This document shows positions 35,379 to 44,928 of a stretch of 64,000 nucleotides of DNA, piece after piece. This DNA is from an uncultured Eubacteriales bacterium. Its GTDB lineage: Bacteria > Bacillota > Clostridia > Oscillospirales > Acutalibacteraceae. How positions within the stretch are numbered: position 1 is the stretch's first letter; the number at the start of each line of letters is the position of its first letter. Under the pieces are notes generated by a model, which saw only the letters and a program-made list of their open reading frames with translations, was not told the DNA's origin and searched no databases. A program made the translations under genes and the position numbers. Where the stretch lies: NCBI GenBank assembly GCA_900315815.1, contig ONAS01000002.1, forward strand, positions 1 to 64,000, given 5' to 3'.

Positions 35379-36824
35379 ATGTATAAAAGGAACTCGCAGG
35401 GCTGGTCAAAGCATCTGGATTTCTTGCTTCTGGATGAGATCAGTCTTCAAATCTCTTTTATCCTTGCAAATTTTCTGCGTAACCAAAGTTGGGCATATGC
35501 TTCTCCGTTTTATCAAAACTTAGGAATCATGATGATACTGGTTGACGCATTGGTGCTGATCCTGAAAAACACCATGCACAATGTCGTCAGCCGCGGTTTT
35601 TTTCTTGAGCTGACAACAACTGTCAAGCACGCGTTTTATGTGTTTGCGATCGTAACGATATTGTTGTTCGCCATGCAGTACGGCGATATCTATTCGCGCA
35701 TCGTCGTTTTCCTGACTTTTCTTTTCCATGTCTTTTTCGGATATGGGTTACGCGTTTTGTGGAAAGTATATCTCAGAAAGCGCAGCAAGGGAAAAACAAA
35801 TAAAAAAGCCATGCTGCTGGTCGCTTCGCCGGATACGGCACAGGAGATCCTTGACCGGCTGAATGATGATAAAAGCATGGATTATAAGATCGTCGGTGTT
35901 ATCCTTACCGAGAAAACCGGTCTGACAGAGATAGGCGGATATCCGATCGTGACCCAGTTCGCCGATGCTGCGGATTATATCTGCAGAGAGTGGATCGACT
36001 CGGTCTACATCGATGCGTCGCTGACGGATGAACGAGTGATCCGGCTGATGGACGACTGTACATTGATGGCTGTTCCGACACATTATCATGTTCCCAATAT
36101 GAGTCCCAACGGCGTCAAACGCTTTTCGGAAAAAATCGGAAAGACGACCGTACTGACGACCTCCATCAATTATGCGACGCCGGTACAGGTCTTTATAAAG
36201 AGATGCTTCGACATCATTGCGGGCCTGATCGGAAGTTTGATCGCGCTGATCGTGATCGCCATCGTCGGACCGATCATCAAAAAGCAATCTCCCGGTCCGA
36301 TCCTGTTCAAACAGGAGCGAATCGGTCAGAACGGCAAACGCTTTTACATGTACAAGATCCGTTCCATGCATATGGATGCAGAGGATAAGAAAAAGGATCT
36401 GATGAAAGAAAATCGCGTCAAGGGCGGCATGATGTTCAAGATGGATTTTGATCCGCGTATCATCGGAAACAAGGAATTGCCGGACGGAACGAAGAAAACC
36501 GGCATCGGCGAGTTCATCCGCAAGACGTCGCTTGATGAGTTTCCTCAGTTTTTCTGTGTGCTCAGGGGAACGATGTCCACCATCGGCACCCGTCCCCCGA
36601 CGATCGACGAATATCTTAAGTACAAGTATCATCATCGCGCGCGGCTGGCCATCAAACCGGGCATCACCGGCATGTGGCAGGTCAGCGGACGCAGTGAGAT
36701 CACGGATTTTGAAGAGGTCGTTCGGCTGGATACGGAGTATATCTCCAACTGGAGCTTCAACCTGGATATGAAGATCCTGATGAAGACGCTGGTAGTTCCG
36801 TTCAGCAAAAAGGGCGCGCTGTGA
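35379..36824 (+). CDS. Polyprenyl-phosphate sugar-1-phosphate transferase (initiating glycosyltransferase)
   Basis: Starts capsule or exopolysaccharide repeat assembly by moving a sugar-1-phosphate from UDP-sugar to undecaprenyl phosphate. The 481 residues contain an N-terminal membrane bundle (about 1-130), a soluble CoA-binding-like Rossmann domain (about 140-260), a further helix, and the bacterial sugar-transferase domain: FIKRCFDIIAGLIGSLIALI, PGPILFKQERIGQNGKRFYM, RKTSLDEFPQFFCVLRGTMS and VSGRSEITDF. This is the WbaP-like class. It has its own promoter and terminator. The main EPS operon begins 2 kb later, past an opposing gene. Confidence 0.94.
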   Translation: MYKRNSQGWSKHLDFLLLDEISLQISFILANFLRNQSWAYASPFYQNLGIMMILVDALVLILKNTMHNVVSRGFFLELTTTVKHAFYVFAIVTILLFAMQYGDIYSRIVVFLTFLFHVFFGYGLRVLWKVYLRKRSKGKTNKKAMLLVASPDTAQEILDRLNDDKSMDYKIVGVILTEKTGLTEIGGYPIVTQFADAADYICREWIDSVYIDASLTDERVIRLMDDCTLMAVPTHYHVPNMSPNGVKRFSEKIGKTTVLTTSINYATPVQVFIKRCFDIIAGLIGSLIALIVIAIVGPIIKKQSPGPILFKQERIGQNGKRFYMYKIRSMHMDAEDKKKDLMKENRVKGGMMFKMDFDPRIIGNKELPDGTKKTGIGEFIRKTSLDEFPQFFCVLRGTMSTIGTRPPTIDEYLKYKYHHRARLAIKPGITGMWQVSGRSEITDFEEVVRLDTEYISNWSFNLDMKILMKTLVVPFSKKGAL

Positions 36825-36913
36825 TGCCTTGCGATGCTGAACACCCGGATACCCGGCAGCCGCAAAAGCCCCTCACACCGATATCATTGAATCTGAAAAC
36901 AGCATAATCAAGA

Positions 36914-36948
36914 AATGCAGCCGGGCAAAGCAGCCCGGCTGCATTTTT
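36914..36948 (+). terminator. Terminator after the priming sugar transferase
   Basis: A perfect 13-bp stem (36914-36926 with 36933-36945) with a six-base loop and T5. Confidence 0.92.
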
Positions 36949-37017
36949 GCAGCAGAAGCCGTAAACGAGCCGGACAGAGTCTGAAAATGCACGAGGAACA
37001 AGGAAGCGTTATCCGGA

Positions 37018-37051
37018 TCAAAAAACAGGGCGCTTTTGTCAACGCCCTGTT
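37018..37051 (-). terminator. Terminator of the nucleotidyltransferase-fold gene
   Basis: A perfect 9-bp stem AACAGGGCG with CGCCCTGTT (37024-37032 with 37043-37051), followed on the minus strand by a T run. It lies 28 bases past the stop codon at 37079. Confidence 0.85.
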
Positions 37052-37078
37052 CCTTGTCTTCCCTGATGATTTTGCCGC

Positions 37079-38218
37079 TCACAGCTCCTTTTTTATTTCG
37101 CTTTTTTCGAAGCGCTTGACTGCTTTCAGCTCCTTGACGATGCGTTTTCGCTTTGTCACGATCCCTTTGAACGGGCGGTAAAGCACCAAAAAAGGATACA
37201 GGATTCTGTGACGGTATACGGTCGGATAATAGAGTCCCAAAAAGTCAGCCGAGGGGAAAACGCGTCTGAGCAGATAGTGCATTTTTGAATTGCGCTTATC
37301 ACTGACGCTCAGCTCGTTCATGACCTGGTTTTCGATATTTCCGTAACAATCGGAATCGATATAATACATCAGCTGCCGCGTTTCGTCTTCCGAAAGCTCC
37401 TGATGGGAAAACACTCTTTCGGCAAGTTGTCTGTTATTCTGCTCAAACGCAACAAGATCGGTTTTCTTCAGCTGAGACGCGATGTAATCACGATCCAATG
37501 AATCGCCGATCGCTCTATTGTACACATAGATATCGAGCAAGGAACGCAATCCGGTTCCCGCTTTCGCAAAATGCTTATACATATGAGAAACGATATGTAT
37601 ATATAAATCCTCCGGCGAAAAGTGACAGCCGAAGTGACTGTCGGCATCTCTCTTCATGATACTTTCGATCTTTTCGTAATAATCGAACAATACCGGATAA
37701 TCATAGCGGCTGAAGAGCTGCCTGTGCATTTCGAAAGAAAGAACGGATTTTATATATACATCATGATGGTGCTTTTCATAAGAGGTACAGGAATAGCCTA
37801 AGCCGGTCATGATCGACCGGACGTCTTGCGCCTTGGCTTTGTCGATCAAAATATCGTTATCTGACATCTCTCTCATAAGGGGGTTGGGATAATAGTCTTT
37901 CAGAACGATGCCTTTCAGGGGCAGATACCAGATTCCGTTTTCTTCCAGTGCGTGCAGCACCGCTTTTCTTTCTGAATTGAAGAGGATCTGTTTACGCATC
38001 GCCTTTGCCGTCGCCTCTTTCCAGTAATCGGGAAGAGGCATCACATGCCTGAGCGCATATGACGATACGGACGACAGCATGTGGCGTTTTGCCAAATTGA
38101 AAACCTCCGGCAGATCCATTCCGTCGCATCTTTTCTGATCCGGAATCTCTTGGTTAACCGCGCATGAAACAAGATATACCAGATCCTGTGCGGTTTTATT
38201 TGAGTCGATGTGTTCCAT
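37079..38218 (-). CDS. Nucleotidyltransferase family protein (NTP_transf_5 type)
   Basis: A 379-residue protein of the uncharacterised nucleotidyltransferase family often found in polysaccharide clusters. The core reads WYLPLKGIVLKDYYPNPLMR followed by MSDNDILIDKAKAQDV (about residues 95-130), giving the KG...D-x-D metal-binding pattern of the fold. A helical domain follows, with HLQLFSRYDYP-like and FSPEDLYIHIVSHMYKHF segments. It lies on the strand opposite to the EPS operon, between the priming transferase and the EPS leader. Modification of a sugar or a protein by nucleotide transfer is possible but unproven. Confidence 0.78.
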   Translation of the reverse strand: MEHIDSNKTAQDLVYLVSCAVNQEIPDQKRCDGMDLPEVFNLAKRHMLSSVSSYALRHVMPLPDYWKEATAKAMRKQILFNSERKAVLHALEENGIWYLPLKGIVLKDYYPNPLMREMSDNDILIDKAKAQDVRSIMTGLGYSCTSYEKHHHDVYIKSVLSFEMHRQLFSRYDYPVLFDYYEKIESIMKRDADSHFGCHFSPEDLYIHIVSHMYKHFAKAGTGLRSLLDIYVYNRAIGDSLDRDYIASQLKKTDLVAFEQNNRQLAERVFSHQELSEDETRQLMYYIDSDCYGNIENQVMNELSVSDKRNSKMHYLLRRVFPSADFLGLYYPTVYRHRILYPFLVLYRPFKGIVTKRKRIVKELKAVKRFEKSEIKKEL

Positions 38219-38484
38219 GAAACGCTCCTTTCGCCGGCCCTCATGAATATGCCTGAGTGCATATCACCAGATCGGGAGAATATCCGTGTGTTGATCGAAA
38301 ACTGACTCTTTTAATTATACCAGATATTGCTCAAGTGTCAACTTGATCGTTTCGGAATGACCGATTTTCGTATGCGGATAAAGGAAATATCCCTGTAAAA
38401 ACCTGCAAATTCCTGTCAAAATACAATTGGCAATAGTCATAAAACTGACTATTTAATGTATTTTTTTCTTATGATATATTGTAG

Positions 38485-38513
38485 TTGAAAGCGCAATGAT
38501 AATATGATAGAAT
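38485..38513 (+). promoter_or_regulatory. Promoter of the main EPS operon
   Basis: TTGAAA (38485-38490), 17-bp spacer and TAGAAT (38508-38513). It follows a very AT-rich stretch. Transcription would start near 38520, leaving a leader of about 238 bases before the first gene. Confidence 0.65.
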
Positions 38514-38519
38514 AAACTA

Positions 38520-38757
38520 TAAGTAATCAGGCTTTTCATCCCCTGAAAAGACGGTCGTTCGCTCCCGGAGTGTGCTTATGCGGGACGCGGACTGCTTCAA
38601 AATCGGGTGCGAGTTTGATTCGGTTTGCTTGACAACAATTGAACAGGCGGCTGCAACAACACGAATCCATCATGTCTGTTTACAAACGACTTACCGGGAG
38701 CTGTTGTTGCTGTTTTTTTGATTATCGTAATCAGGAAAGATAAGAGAGTGTGACAAA
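38520..38757 (+). promoter_or_regulatory. Long structured leader of the EPS operon with terminator-like end
   Basis: The leader holds a small hairpin (38532-38538 with 38544-38550) and a 9-bp pairing GCAACAACA with TGTTGTTGC (38653-38661 with 38702-38710) followed by T7 at 38713-38719, which looks like an attenuator. A second perfect 8-bp pairing, GCTCCCGG with CCGGGAGC (38561-38568 with 38694-38701), crosses the first and would make a pseudoknot or an alternative fold. No known riboswitch was recognised. The first gene starts 38 bases after the T run. Confidence 0.55.
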
Positions 38758-39873
38758 GTGTCAAAACGAATATTACATATCGCGGAAGCTCCGGGCGGTG
38801 TAGAGAGATATCTGGTCACACTGCTGACCAAGCTCAGGAAGTACCCGGAATTTGAGCATATTCTTGTGTGTTCTCCCGCGTTTGACAGCAGTAAGTTCAA
38901 TGGGCTTGTAAACAACATAGAAGTCATCGATTCCATGCAAAATGCGATTTCCTTCTCAAACGACGCCAAAGCCGTACGGGCGGTGAGAAAAGTCATTAAG
39001 AAATATCAGCCGGACGTCGTTTATTGCCACAGCTCAAAGGCAGGGGCGATCGGACGTATGGCAGACGCGGGGATAAAGAACCGGCTGCTTTACAACGCTC
39101 ACGGCTGGTCATTCAATATGAAGACCGCTGGCGGCAAAAAGATAAAGATGTATGAAATGATCGAGAAAGCGCTTGCTTTGACGACCGATAAGATCGTGTG
39201 CATTTCGGAATATGAAAAAAAGAGCGCGTTGGAGCATGGGATTTGCAAGGAAGAAAAGCTCGTTGTGATCAATAACGGGATAGACTTTGATGAATTTACG
39301 CACCTGGCTCCCAAAACAAGGAAAGAGTTAGGAATACCGGAAAACGCATTTGTAGTCGGAACGATCGGGCGGCTATCTGCACAGAAGGCGCCGGATGTGT
39401 TTGTCAGAACGGCGGCTGAGATCAAGAAGAAGCTGCCCCGTGCCTTCTTTGTCATTGTCGGAGACGACATCGGCGACGGAATGGGCCGCGGCGAGACTCA
39501 GGAACAAATCAGACTAGCCGGGCTGGAAAACGATTTTCTTATCACAGGCTGGGTCGACGATCCTTTGGATTATTTGGGCGTCTTTGACACAGCGATGCTT
39601 TTGAGCCGCTGGGAAGGCTTTGGTTTGGTCCTTCCCGAGTACATGTATATGGAGAAGCCGATTGTGGCTACGAAAGCAGACGCCATTCCTTATGTGGTCG
39701 GAGAAGCCGGCTTGCTGGTCGATATAGATGATCATACGGCAGCTTCGGAGGCGGTACTCAGACTGTACCGGGATAAGGAGCTGACGAGCCGGATGATACA
39801 AAACGGCAGAGAACGGGTCAGGCTGTTCGATGTGCAGAGGACTGCAGATGAACATGCCGCGCTGTTCAGTTAG
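38758..39873 (+). CDS. Family 4 glycosyltransferase
   Basis: A 371-residue GT-B fold retaining glycosyltransferase, the first gene of the EPS operon. N-terminal: RILHIAEAPGGVERYLVTLL, with the donor-proximal glycine loop. C-terminal: VGTIGRLSAQKAPDVFVRTA and the EX7E region LLSRWEGFGLVLPEYMYMEK (about residues 280-299), which binds the nucleotide sugar. The start is GTG at 38758. It probably adds an early sugar to the lipid-linked repeat unit on the inner face of the membrane. The sugar is unknown. Confidence 0.9.
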   Translation: MSKRILHIAEAPGGVERYLVTLLTKLRKYPEFEHILVCSPAFDSSKFNGLVNNIEVIDSMQNAISFSNDAKAVRAVRKVIKKYQPDVVYCHSSKAGAIGRMADAGIKNRLLYNAHGWSFNMKTAGGKKIKMYEMIEKALALTTDKIVCISEYEKKSALEHGICKEEKLVVINNGIDFDEFTHLAPKTRKELGIPENAFVVGTIGRLSAQKAPDVFVRTAAEIKKKLPRAFFVIVGDDIGDGMGRGETQEQIRLAGLENDFLITGWVDDPLDYLGVFDTAMLLSRWEGFGLVLPEYMYMEKPIVATKADAIPYVVGEAGLLVDIDDHTAASEAVLRLYRDKELTSRMIQNGRERVRLFDVQRTADEHAALFS

Positions 39874-39885
39874 GATGAAAGACGA

Positions 39886-42228
39886 ATGAAGGATGTAGCG
39901 ATACTTACGAAGTTTTATAAGAACTACAATTACGGCGGTATGCTTCAGGGATATGCCTTGCAAAGGGTTATTTCCGATCTCGGTTACACAGCCGATATTG
40001 TTTCTTATGATGTGAAAAAGAATGCGAATTCGGTTTATCCGAGCATCATCGTGCAGGCAAAGCAATACGGCGCAAAGGCCGCCGCGGCAAAGGTCGGAGA
40101 AAAAGCCATAGGAAAGGGCAAGGTCTTTATCAAAGACATCATCTCTGACAGAACAGAAAAATTCACACAGTTTATGACAGATACAGACGCCGGCACGGAG
40201 GTTTATTCCGACGACACCATGTATCTGTTGACAAGCAGGTATAAGACCTTTGTGAGCGGATCCGATCAGGTTTGGAATCCGAACGCGGTCAGGAACCTCT
40301 ACCTGCAGACGTTCAGCGCCGTAAGCGGACGGAAGATTTCATACGCGGCAAGTATCGGCAGGGATGAGCTGTCCGAGTTCGAGGCAAACGCGATGATTCC
40401 TTCTCTCCGGCAATTCGGATCGATCAGCGTTCGTGAGAATACCGCAAAAGCATTACTTGAAAAGTATATCGATACGCCGATCACCACAGTGCTCGATCCC
40501 ACGATGCTGCTGTCCGCTGACGATTGGGCAGAGATCGCGGCTGAGCGTGCGGTCAAGGGAAGATACGCTGTCGTGTACTTTTTCTCCGACAGCCTGAAGG
40601 TCAGACGAGAATCAGAAGCGTTTTGCAAAAAGCACGGTCTTGAGCTGATTATGATCCCGTACGCAAAACAGGAGTACAACCTGACGGATAAAAAGGGTCC
40701 GGGAATCCGCAGTGACCGCGTCGGACCGAATGAATTTGTTTCACTGATCCGTAATGCTGATTTTGTGATCACGGATTCTTTCCACGGCGCAGTGTTTTCC
40801 TTGATACACCGGATCCCGTTTGCTGTGTTTGAGCGGAACAAGGCGGGGCATGTGTCCATGAATTCGCGCCTTTATGATTTGCTCGATACGTTCGATGAGA
40901 GCCGCAGATTGATCGATGTGAGCCGTATCGACGAGCTGGACGGCCTTATTGAGATCGATAAAGAAAAAATCCGCAGGGTCATGGAGGAAAGAAAGGCAGA
41001 GTCCCTTTCGTTCCTGAAGAATGCCATAGAAAAAGGGATCGCCGCTTATGAGCGGGAGGAAGCCCTTGTAACGGTTACGGGGCGGGAAAGCAGCTGCAGC
41101 GGCTGCGGCGCATGTGCGGAGCTGTGTCCCCGAAAGTGCATCACGATCCGTCCGAACGACAACGGCTTCAATGTCCCTGTCATTCATACGGATCAGTGTA
41201 TCCGGTGCGGAAAATGCCGCAGGGTCTGTCCCATGCTCGGAAATTATCAGGGCAGTGAATCGATAAAGGCCTACGGCGCGTACGCAAAAAAGGAAGAACC
41301 CAAAAGCGCTTCCGGCGGATTGAGCTATCTGATTTCAAGCGAATTCATCAGATCCGGCGGCGCGGTGTACGGTGCATCGTATGCCGACGATCTTCGTGTA
41401 AGGATTGAGAGGGCGGCGTGCATCGATCAGCTTGCTTCGTTTCAGGGATCGAAATATGTCCAGGCGGATATGGGCGATTCTTTATCAAAGGCGGCAAATG
41501 ACCTGAGAGCCGGCAAAAGAGTGCTGTTTACCGGTACCCCGTGCGAGATCGCGGGCGTAAAGGCTATGGCAAAAGAACAGAAGCTGGAGGAAAACCTGTA
41601 TACAGCTGAAATCATATGCCATGGTACGCCGTCTCCGCAGATGTTTGAAGACTATCTGTTATGGGCGGAAAAGCATTACGGAAAAAAGATCGTTTCATTT
41701 TCTTTTCGGGCCAAAAGCAAAGACACCGATAAGGATTTTCTGATTCGCTTCGGCTTTTCAGACGGAAGTGAACGTACGGTATCCGGGTTTAAGGATCCGT
41801 ACTATAAGCTGTTCCTTTCGGCGCGCTGGTTCCGGATGAGCTGCTATGAATGTCCCTTTGCGTCAGATAAGAGAGCCGCCGATATCACACTCGGTGATTT
41901 CTGGAACTCCGAAAAGCTGCCGGGAAGGTTCGGAAAAGGAAGAAGGATCTCTGTCGTATTGGTCAACACGGATAAAGGACAGGCGATGATGGATTCCGTT
42001 CGGAACAAAGCGGAATGGTTTGAAACCACCCGGGACATCGCAAGGGCAGGAAATGCCAATTTGTACCGCCCCACCCGAAAGTACGCGGGTTATGTGGGAT
42101 ACGGCGCCAAGGGCTCTGCAATAATCGAAGCGGAAGCCGGAAAGAATATTGATAAGAAAAAATACGTGTTTAACCAGATGCCTTTGGGTATGAGACGTGC
42201 AGTTAAACGAATTTTCGGAAAGGCCTAA
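39886..42228 (+). CDS. Polysaccharide pyruvyl transferase - ferredoxin - FrhB fusion
   Basis: A 780-residue three-domain protein. Residues about 1-370 are a polysaccharide pyruvyl transferase domain (YNYGGMLQGYALQRVISDLG, FVSGSDQVWNP, VITDSFHGAVFSLIHRIPFA), which would add pyruvate ketals from phosphoenolpyruvate to sugars. Residues about 400-455 carry two 4Fe-4S clusters (CSGCGACAELCP and CIRCGKCRRVCP). The rest is an F420 hydrogenase/dehydrogenase beta-type domain (FrhB), with SASGGLSYLISSEFIRSGGA and LFTGTPCEIAGVKAM, followed by MSCYECPFASDKRAADITLG. The flavin/iron-sulfur part implies a redox step in polymer synthesis. A second, split version lies at 48877-51324. Confidence 0.9.
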   Translation: MKDVAILTKFYKNYNYGGMLQGYALQRVISDLGYTADIVSYDVKKNANSVYPSIIVQAKQYGAKAAAAKVGEKAIGKGKVFIKDIISDRTEKFTQFMTDTDAGTEVYSDDTMYLLTSRYKTFVSGSDQVWNPNAVRNLYLQTFSAVSGRKISYAASIGRDELSEFEANAMIPSLRQFGSISVRENTAKALLEKYIDTPITTVLDPTMLLSADDWAEIAAERAVKGRYAVVYFFSDSLKVRRESEAFCKKHGLELIMIPYAKQEYNLTDKKGPGIRSDRVGPNEFVSLIRNADFVITDSFHGAVFSLIHRIPFAVFERNKAGHVSMNSRLYDLLDTFDESRRLIDVSRIDELDGLIEIDKEKIRRVMEERKAESLSFLKNAIEKGIAAYEREEALVTVTGRESSCSGCGACAELCPRKCITIRPNDNGFNVPVIHTDQCIRCGKCRRVCPMLGNYQGSESIKAYGAYAKKEEPKSASGGLSYLISSEFIRSGGAVYGASYADDLRVRIERAACIDQLASFQGSKYVQADMGDSLSKAANDLRAGKRVLFTGTPCEIAGVKAMAKEQKLEENLYTAEIICHGTPSPQMFEDYLLWAEKHYGKKIVSFSFRAKSKDTDKDFLIRFGFSDGSERTVSGFKDPYYKLFLSARWFRMSCYECPFASDKRAADITLGDFWNSEKLPGRFGKGRRISVVLVNTDKGQAMMDSVRNKAEWFETTRDIARAGNANLYRPTRKYAGYVGYGAKGSAIIEAEAGKNIDKKKYVFNQMPLGMRRAVKRIFGKA

Positions 42229-42230
42229 CT

Positions 42231-43142
42231 ATGCGTGTTGCAGTTATTCTATCTACATATAACGGTGAGAAATACTTACGGCAGCAGCTGGACAGCATTC
42301 TCGGTCAGGAGGGTGTCGATCCGGAGCTGTTTATTCGCGACGACGGTTCCCGCGACGCGACGGTTTCTGTTTTAAGAGAATATGAAGAATCTTGTAAGAA
42401 TGTACATGTCAACGCGGGGGAGAACATCGGGTTTCGCCAAAGCTTTATCCGGGAAATGCTCGCGCATGAAGGCTTTGATTTTTATGCCTTCAGTGATCAG
42501 GATGACTTCTGGGAGAAGGATAAGCTGAAGGCTGCATGTGATGTTATCACACAGAAGTGCCGGACAGACGTCCCTGCCGTTTACTATTCAAATCTCAACA
42601 TTTCGGATGAAGAATTGAATATTTGCAGGCGTACGCAGTTAGAAAAGAGAAAGCATACTTTGCCAAGCGTGATTATGCGTCGATCGATCGCCGGATGTAC
42701 AATGGTCCTCAACAGGACTATGTGGGAACGGATTAAGGAAAAAGAGATAACCGACCAGGCGCTGAGAAGGGGCCATGACAGCTTCATCATCTCTTTATGC
42801 TATGCGCTGGGAGGCTGCGTCCTCTGTGATGAAAGAGCTTTTATCCGGTACAGACAGCATCGGGATAATACATCGGGAGGCATCAACGGGCCTGCAGAGC
42901 GAATCAGGAAAGAGTGGAATGCGTTAACCCGAAAAAAGGGTCAAGAGGCCGAAATGGCAAACGCGATATTGGAAGGCTGGAACGCGCAGATCGATGACCG
43001 TAATGCGGCTATCCTGAGAACCGTCGCATCAAGCAAAAAAATGAGATCCAGATTCAAGCTCTTTTTCTCAAAAGAGTATTGCACCGGAGATCTCAAGCTG
43101 ACAGCATTGGGCAAAGCCAAAGCGTTATTGGGCCTTTTGTAA
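42231..43142 (+). CDS. Family 2 glycosyltransferase (EPS)
   Basis: A 303-residue inverting GT-A enzyme. The N-terminus VAVILSTYNGEKYLRQQLDS is typical, with FIRDDGSRD as the nucleotide-binding acidic motif and AFSDQDDFWEKDKL as the DXD region (about residues 85-98). Similar proteins act as rhamnosyltransferases, which fits the rmlBDCA genes downstream, though the sugar is inferred. It starts two bases after the pyruvyl transferase fusion. It is clearly related to the gene at 44013, so the two may be a local duplication with another GT2 between them. Confidence 0.9.
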   Translation: MRVAVILSTYNGEKYLRQQLDSILGQEGVDPELFIRDDGSRDATVSVLREYEESCKNVHVNAGENIGFRQSFIREMLAHEGFDFYAFSDQDDFWEKDKLKAACDVITQKCRTDVPAVYYSNLNISDEELNICRRTQLEKRKHTLPSVIMRRSIAGCTMVLNRTMWERIKEKEITDQALRRGHDSFIISLCYALGGCVLCDERAFIRYRQHRDNTSGGINGPAERIRKEWNALTRKKGQEAEMANAILEGWNAQIDDRNAAILRTVASSKKMRSRFKLFFSKEYCTGDLKLTALGKAKALLGLL

Positions 43143-43156
43143 GGATGGATTGATAT

Positions 43157-43996
43157 ATGAATTCGATTTGTGCCGGGATTGTGATGTTTAATCCGGATAT
43201 TGAAAGATTAAGAGAGAATGTCCTGGCGATCGCCGGACAGGTTGACAGGGTGATACTTGTCGACAACGGATCTGACAATATCAGTGAGATAAAGACCTTT
43301 TTGCATAGAACTGAGGACAGCAGGATACAGCTTTTTCAATTCGACGAGAATAAAGGGATCGCCTGCGCGTTGAACAGAATCTGCACAGAAGCGGCCGATC
43401 AGGCGTATCGTTGGGTCGTAACCCTGGATCAGGATTCGGTTTGCCCTTCTCATCTGGTCCGTGAGTTTTCAAAATATATCCCGATGGATGACGTTGCGCT
43501 GATTTGCCCGGTCATTAAGGACAGAAACCGTGAAGGCTCGGGAAAGACGGAGCCCCTTCACGGATTCAAAGAGGTCGACAGATGCATTACGTCCGGATCG
43601 ATGCTGTCATTATCCGATTGGAGGATGATCGGCGGCTTTGATGAGTCGATGTTTATCGACGGCGTCGATTTTGATCTTTGCATCAGACTCAGAAAGAACG
43701 GGAAGAAAATAATCAGAGTTTATGACGTTGAGCTGCTTCATGAGCTTGGAAATATCAAGATGAGAAAGTTTCTTTTTTGGGACGTTATCGTTAAGAACCA
43801 TTCTTCTTTCCGAAAGTTTTATATCGCAAGAAATACAATCTACCTTGCAAGAAAGAACAAATCGTCTATGCTGAAGGCTCGTTTGCAGATCATAAAGCAA
43901 TTATTGATCTGTCTGCTTTACGAGAAGGATAAGCGGAACAAATGCAGAGAAATACTCAAGGGCGCAAGAGAAGGCTCTGTTTGTGCAATAACATAA
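43157..43996 (+). CDS. Family 2 glycosyltransferase, rhamnosyltransferase-like
   Basis: A 279-residue GT-A enzyme of the RfbF/rhamnosyltransferase type. The start is CAGIVMFNPDIERLRENVLA, followed by VILVDNGSDN, the TLDQDSV acidic motif (about residue 93) and GGFDESMFIDGVDFDLCIRL near residue 160. It has an unusual, Lys-rich C-terminus with a possible membrane-associated segment (ARLQIIKQLLICLLYEKDKR). It lies in the middle of the tight EPS operon. Transfer of L-rhamnose is plausible because dTDP-rhamnose genes follow. Confidence 0.88.
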   Translation: MNSICAGIVMFNPDIERLRENVLAIAGQVDRVILVDNGSDNISEIKTFLHRTEDSRIQLFQFDENKGIACALNRICTEAADQAYRWVVTLDQDSVCPSHLVREFSKYIPMDDVALICPVIKDRNREGSGKTEPLHGFKEVDRCITSGSMLSLSDWRMIGGFDESMFIDGVDFDLCIRLRKNGKKIIRVYDVELLHELGNIKMRKFLFWDVIVKNHSSFRKFYIARNTIYLARKNKSSMLKARLQIIKQLLICLLYEKDKRNKCREILKGAREGSVCAIT

Positions 43997-44012
43997 GGAT
44001 GGTAGAGAAAAG

Positions 44013-44900
44013 ATGCAGAAAAAGGTTACTGTGCTGTTATCGTCATATAATGGGGAAAAATACATTCGGGAGCAGCTGCAGTCATTATACGCGCAGGAAG
44101 GCGTCGACGTAAATATCTATGTCAGAGATGACGGGTCTTCGGATTCGACGGTCGATATCCTGCGCGATGAGCAGAATAACGGGAGGCTGCAATACTACGC
44201 CGAGAAAAATGTCGGGTTCTGCAAGAGCTTTTGGGATCTTATCATGACAGCGCCCGATTCCGACTATTATGCTCTGTGCGATCAGGACGACATATGGCTG
44301 CCGGATAAACTTGAAAAAGCAGTCGGAATGATGAGTGCGGAAGATGACAGCATCCCGCTGCTTTATACCACTAATGTGATTCCCGTCGACGAGAATCTGA
44401 AGGAGCTGTCTGTTAAAACATTTAACGTGGATTCTGCTTTTTCTTTAGCGTTAGCCCTTCGGTGTCCTGCTCTGCCGGGATGCACTTATGTGTTTAACAA
44501 GGCGCTGCTGATCCGTTCAAGAGAGTACAAGGGCTTTTTCTATTTGCATGATTGGTTGATCTATATCATTGCGCTTGCAACGGGAAAAGTGCTGTATGAC
44601 CCGAATCCGAGAATCATGTACAGGCAGCACGCCAACAACGCGCTGGGTGTTGATTCTTCTTTTGAGAGAATCAAACACAAGCTGCAGCGCTTTTTTAAGC
44701 CGAAGATACCGAGGGCAAAGTCCAAGGTCGCCCGGGGGATTTTTGAGACTTTTGAGAATGATCTGTCTCCTGAGAACAAGAGACTGTTAGAGGCTTTTGC
44801 ATATTACGATAAAGACTTTCGGCATATTAAAACCTTGCTCAAATACAAGGAATACAGGACTGCACCGTTTGTACTGCAGCTTATTTTAAAGAAAATCTGA
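44013..44900 (+). CDS. Family 2 glycosyltransferase (EPS), paralogue of the 42231 gene
   Basis: A 295-residue GT-A enzyme. VTVLLSSYNGEKYIREQLQS, YVRDDGSSDSTVDIL and CDQDDIWLPDKLEKAV mark the nucleotide-sugar binding domain (residues 5-105). Likeness to the product of 42231-43142 runs through the whole protein, including the MYRQHANN segment. It lies 16 bases after the preceding GT2 gene. The donor and acceptor cannot be assigned. Confidence 0.9.
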   Translation: MQKKVTVLLSSYNGEKYIREQLQSLYAQEGVDVNIYVRDDGSSDSTVDILRDEQNNGRLQYYAEKNVGFCKSFWDLIMTAPDSDYYALCDQDDIWLPDKLEKAVGMMSAEDDSIPLLYTTNVIPVDENLKELSVKTFNVDSAFSLALALRCPALPGCTYVFNKALLIRSREYKGFFYLHDWLIYIIALATGKVLYDPNPRIMYRQHANNALGVDSSFERIKHKLQRFFKPKIPRAKSKVARGIFETFENDLSPENKRLLEAFAYYDKDFRHIKTLLKYKEYRTAPFVLQLILKKI

Positions 44901-44928
44901 GCGATATCGCTGCTTATGAGGATTTAAT

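Noticed and set aside
38520..38757. Known riboswitch in the EPS leader (for example cyclic-di-GMP)
   Set aside because: None of the conserved core bases I know for these classes could be found.
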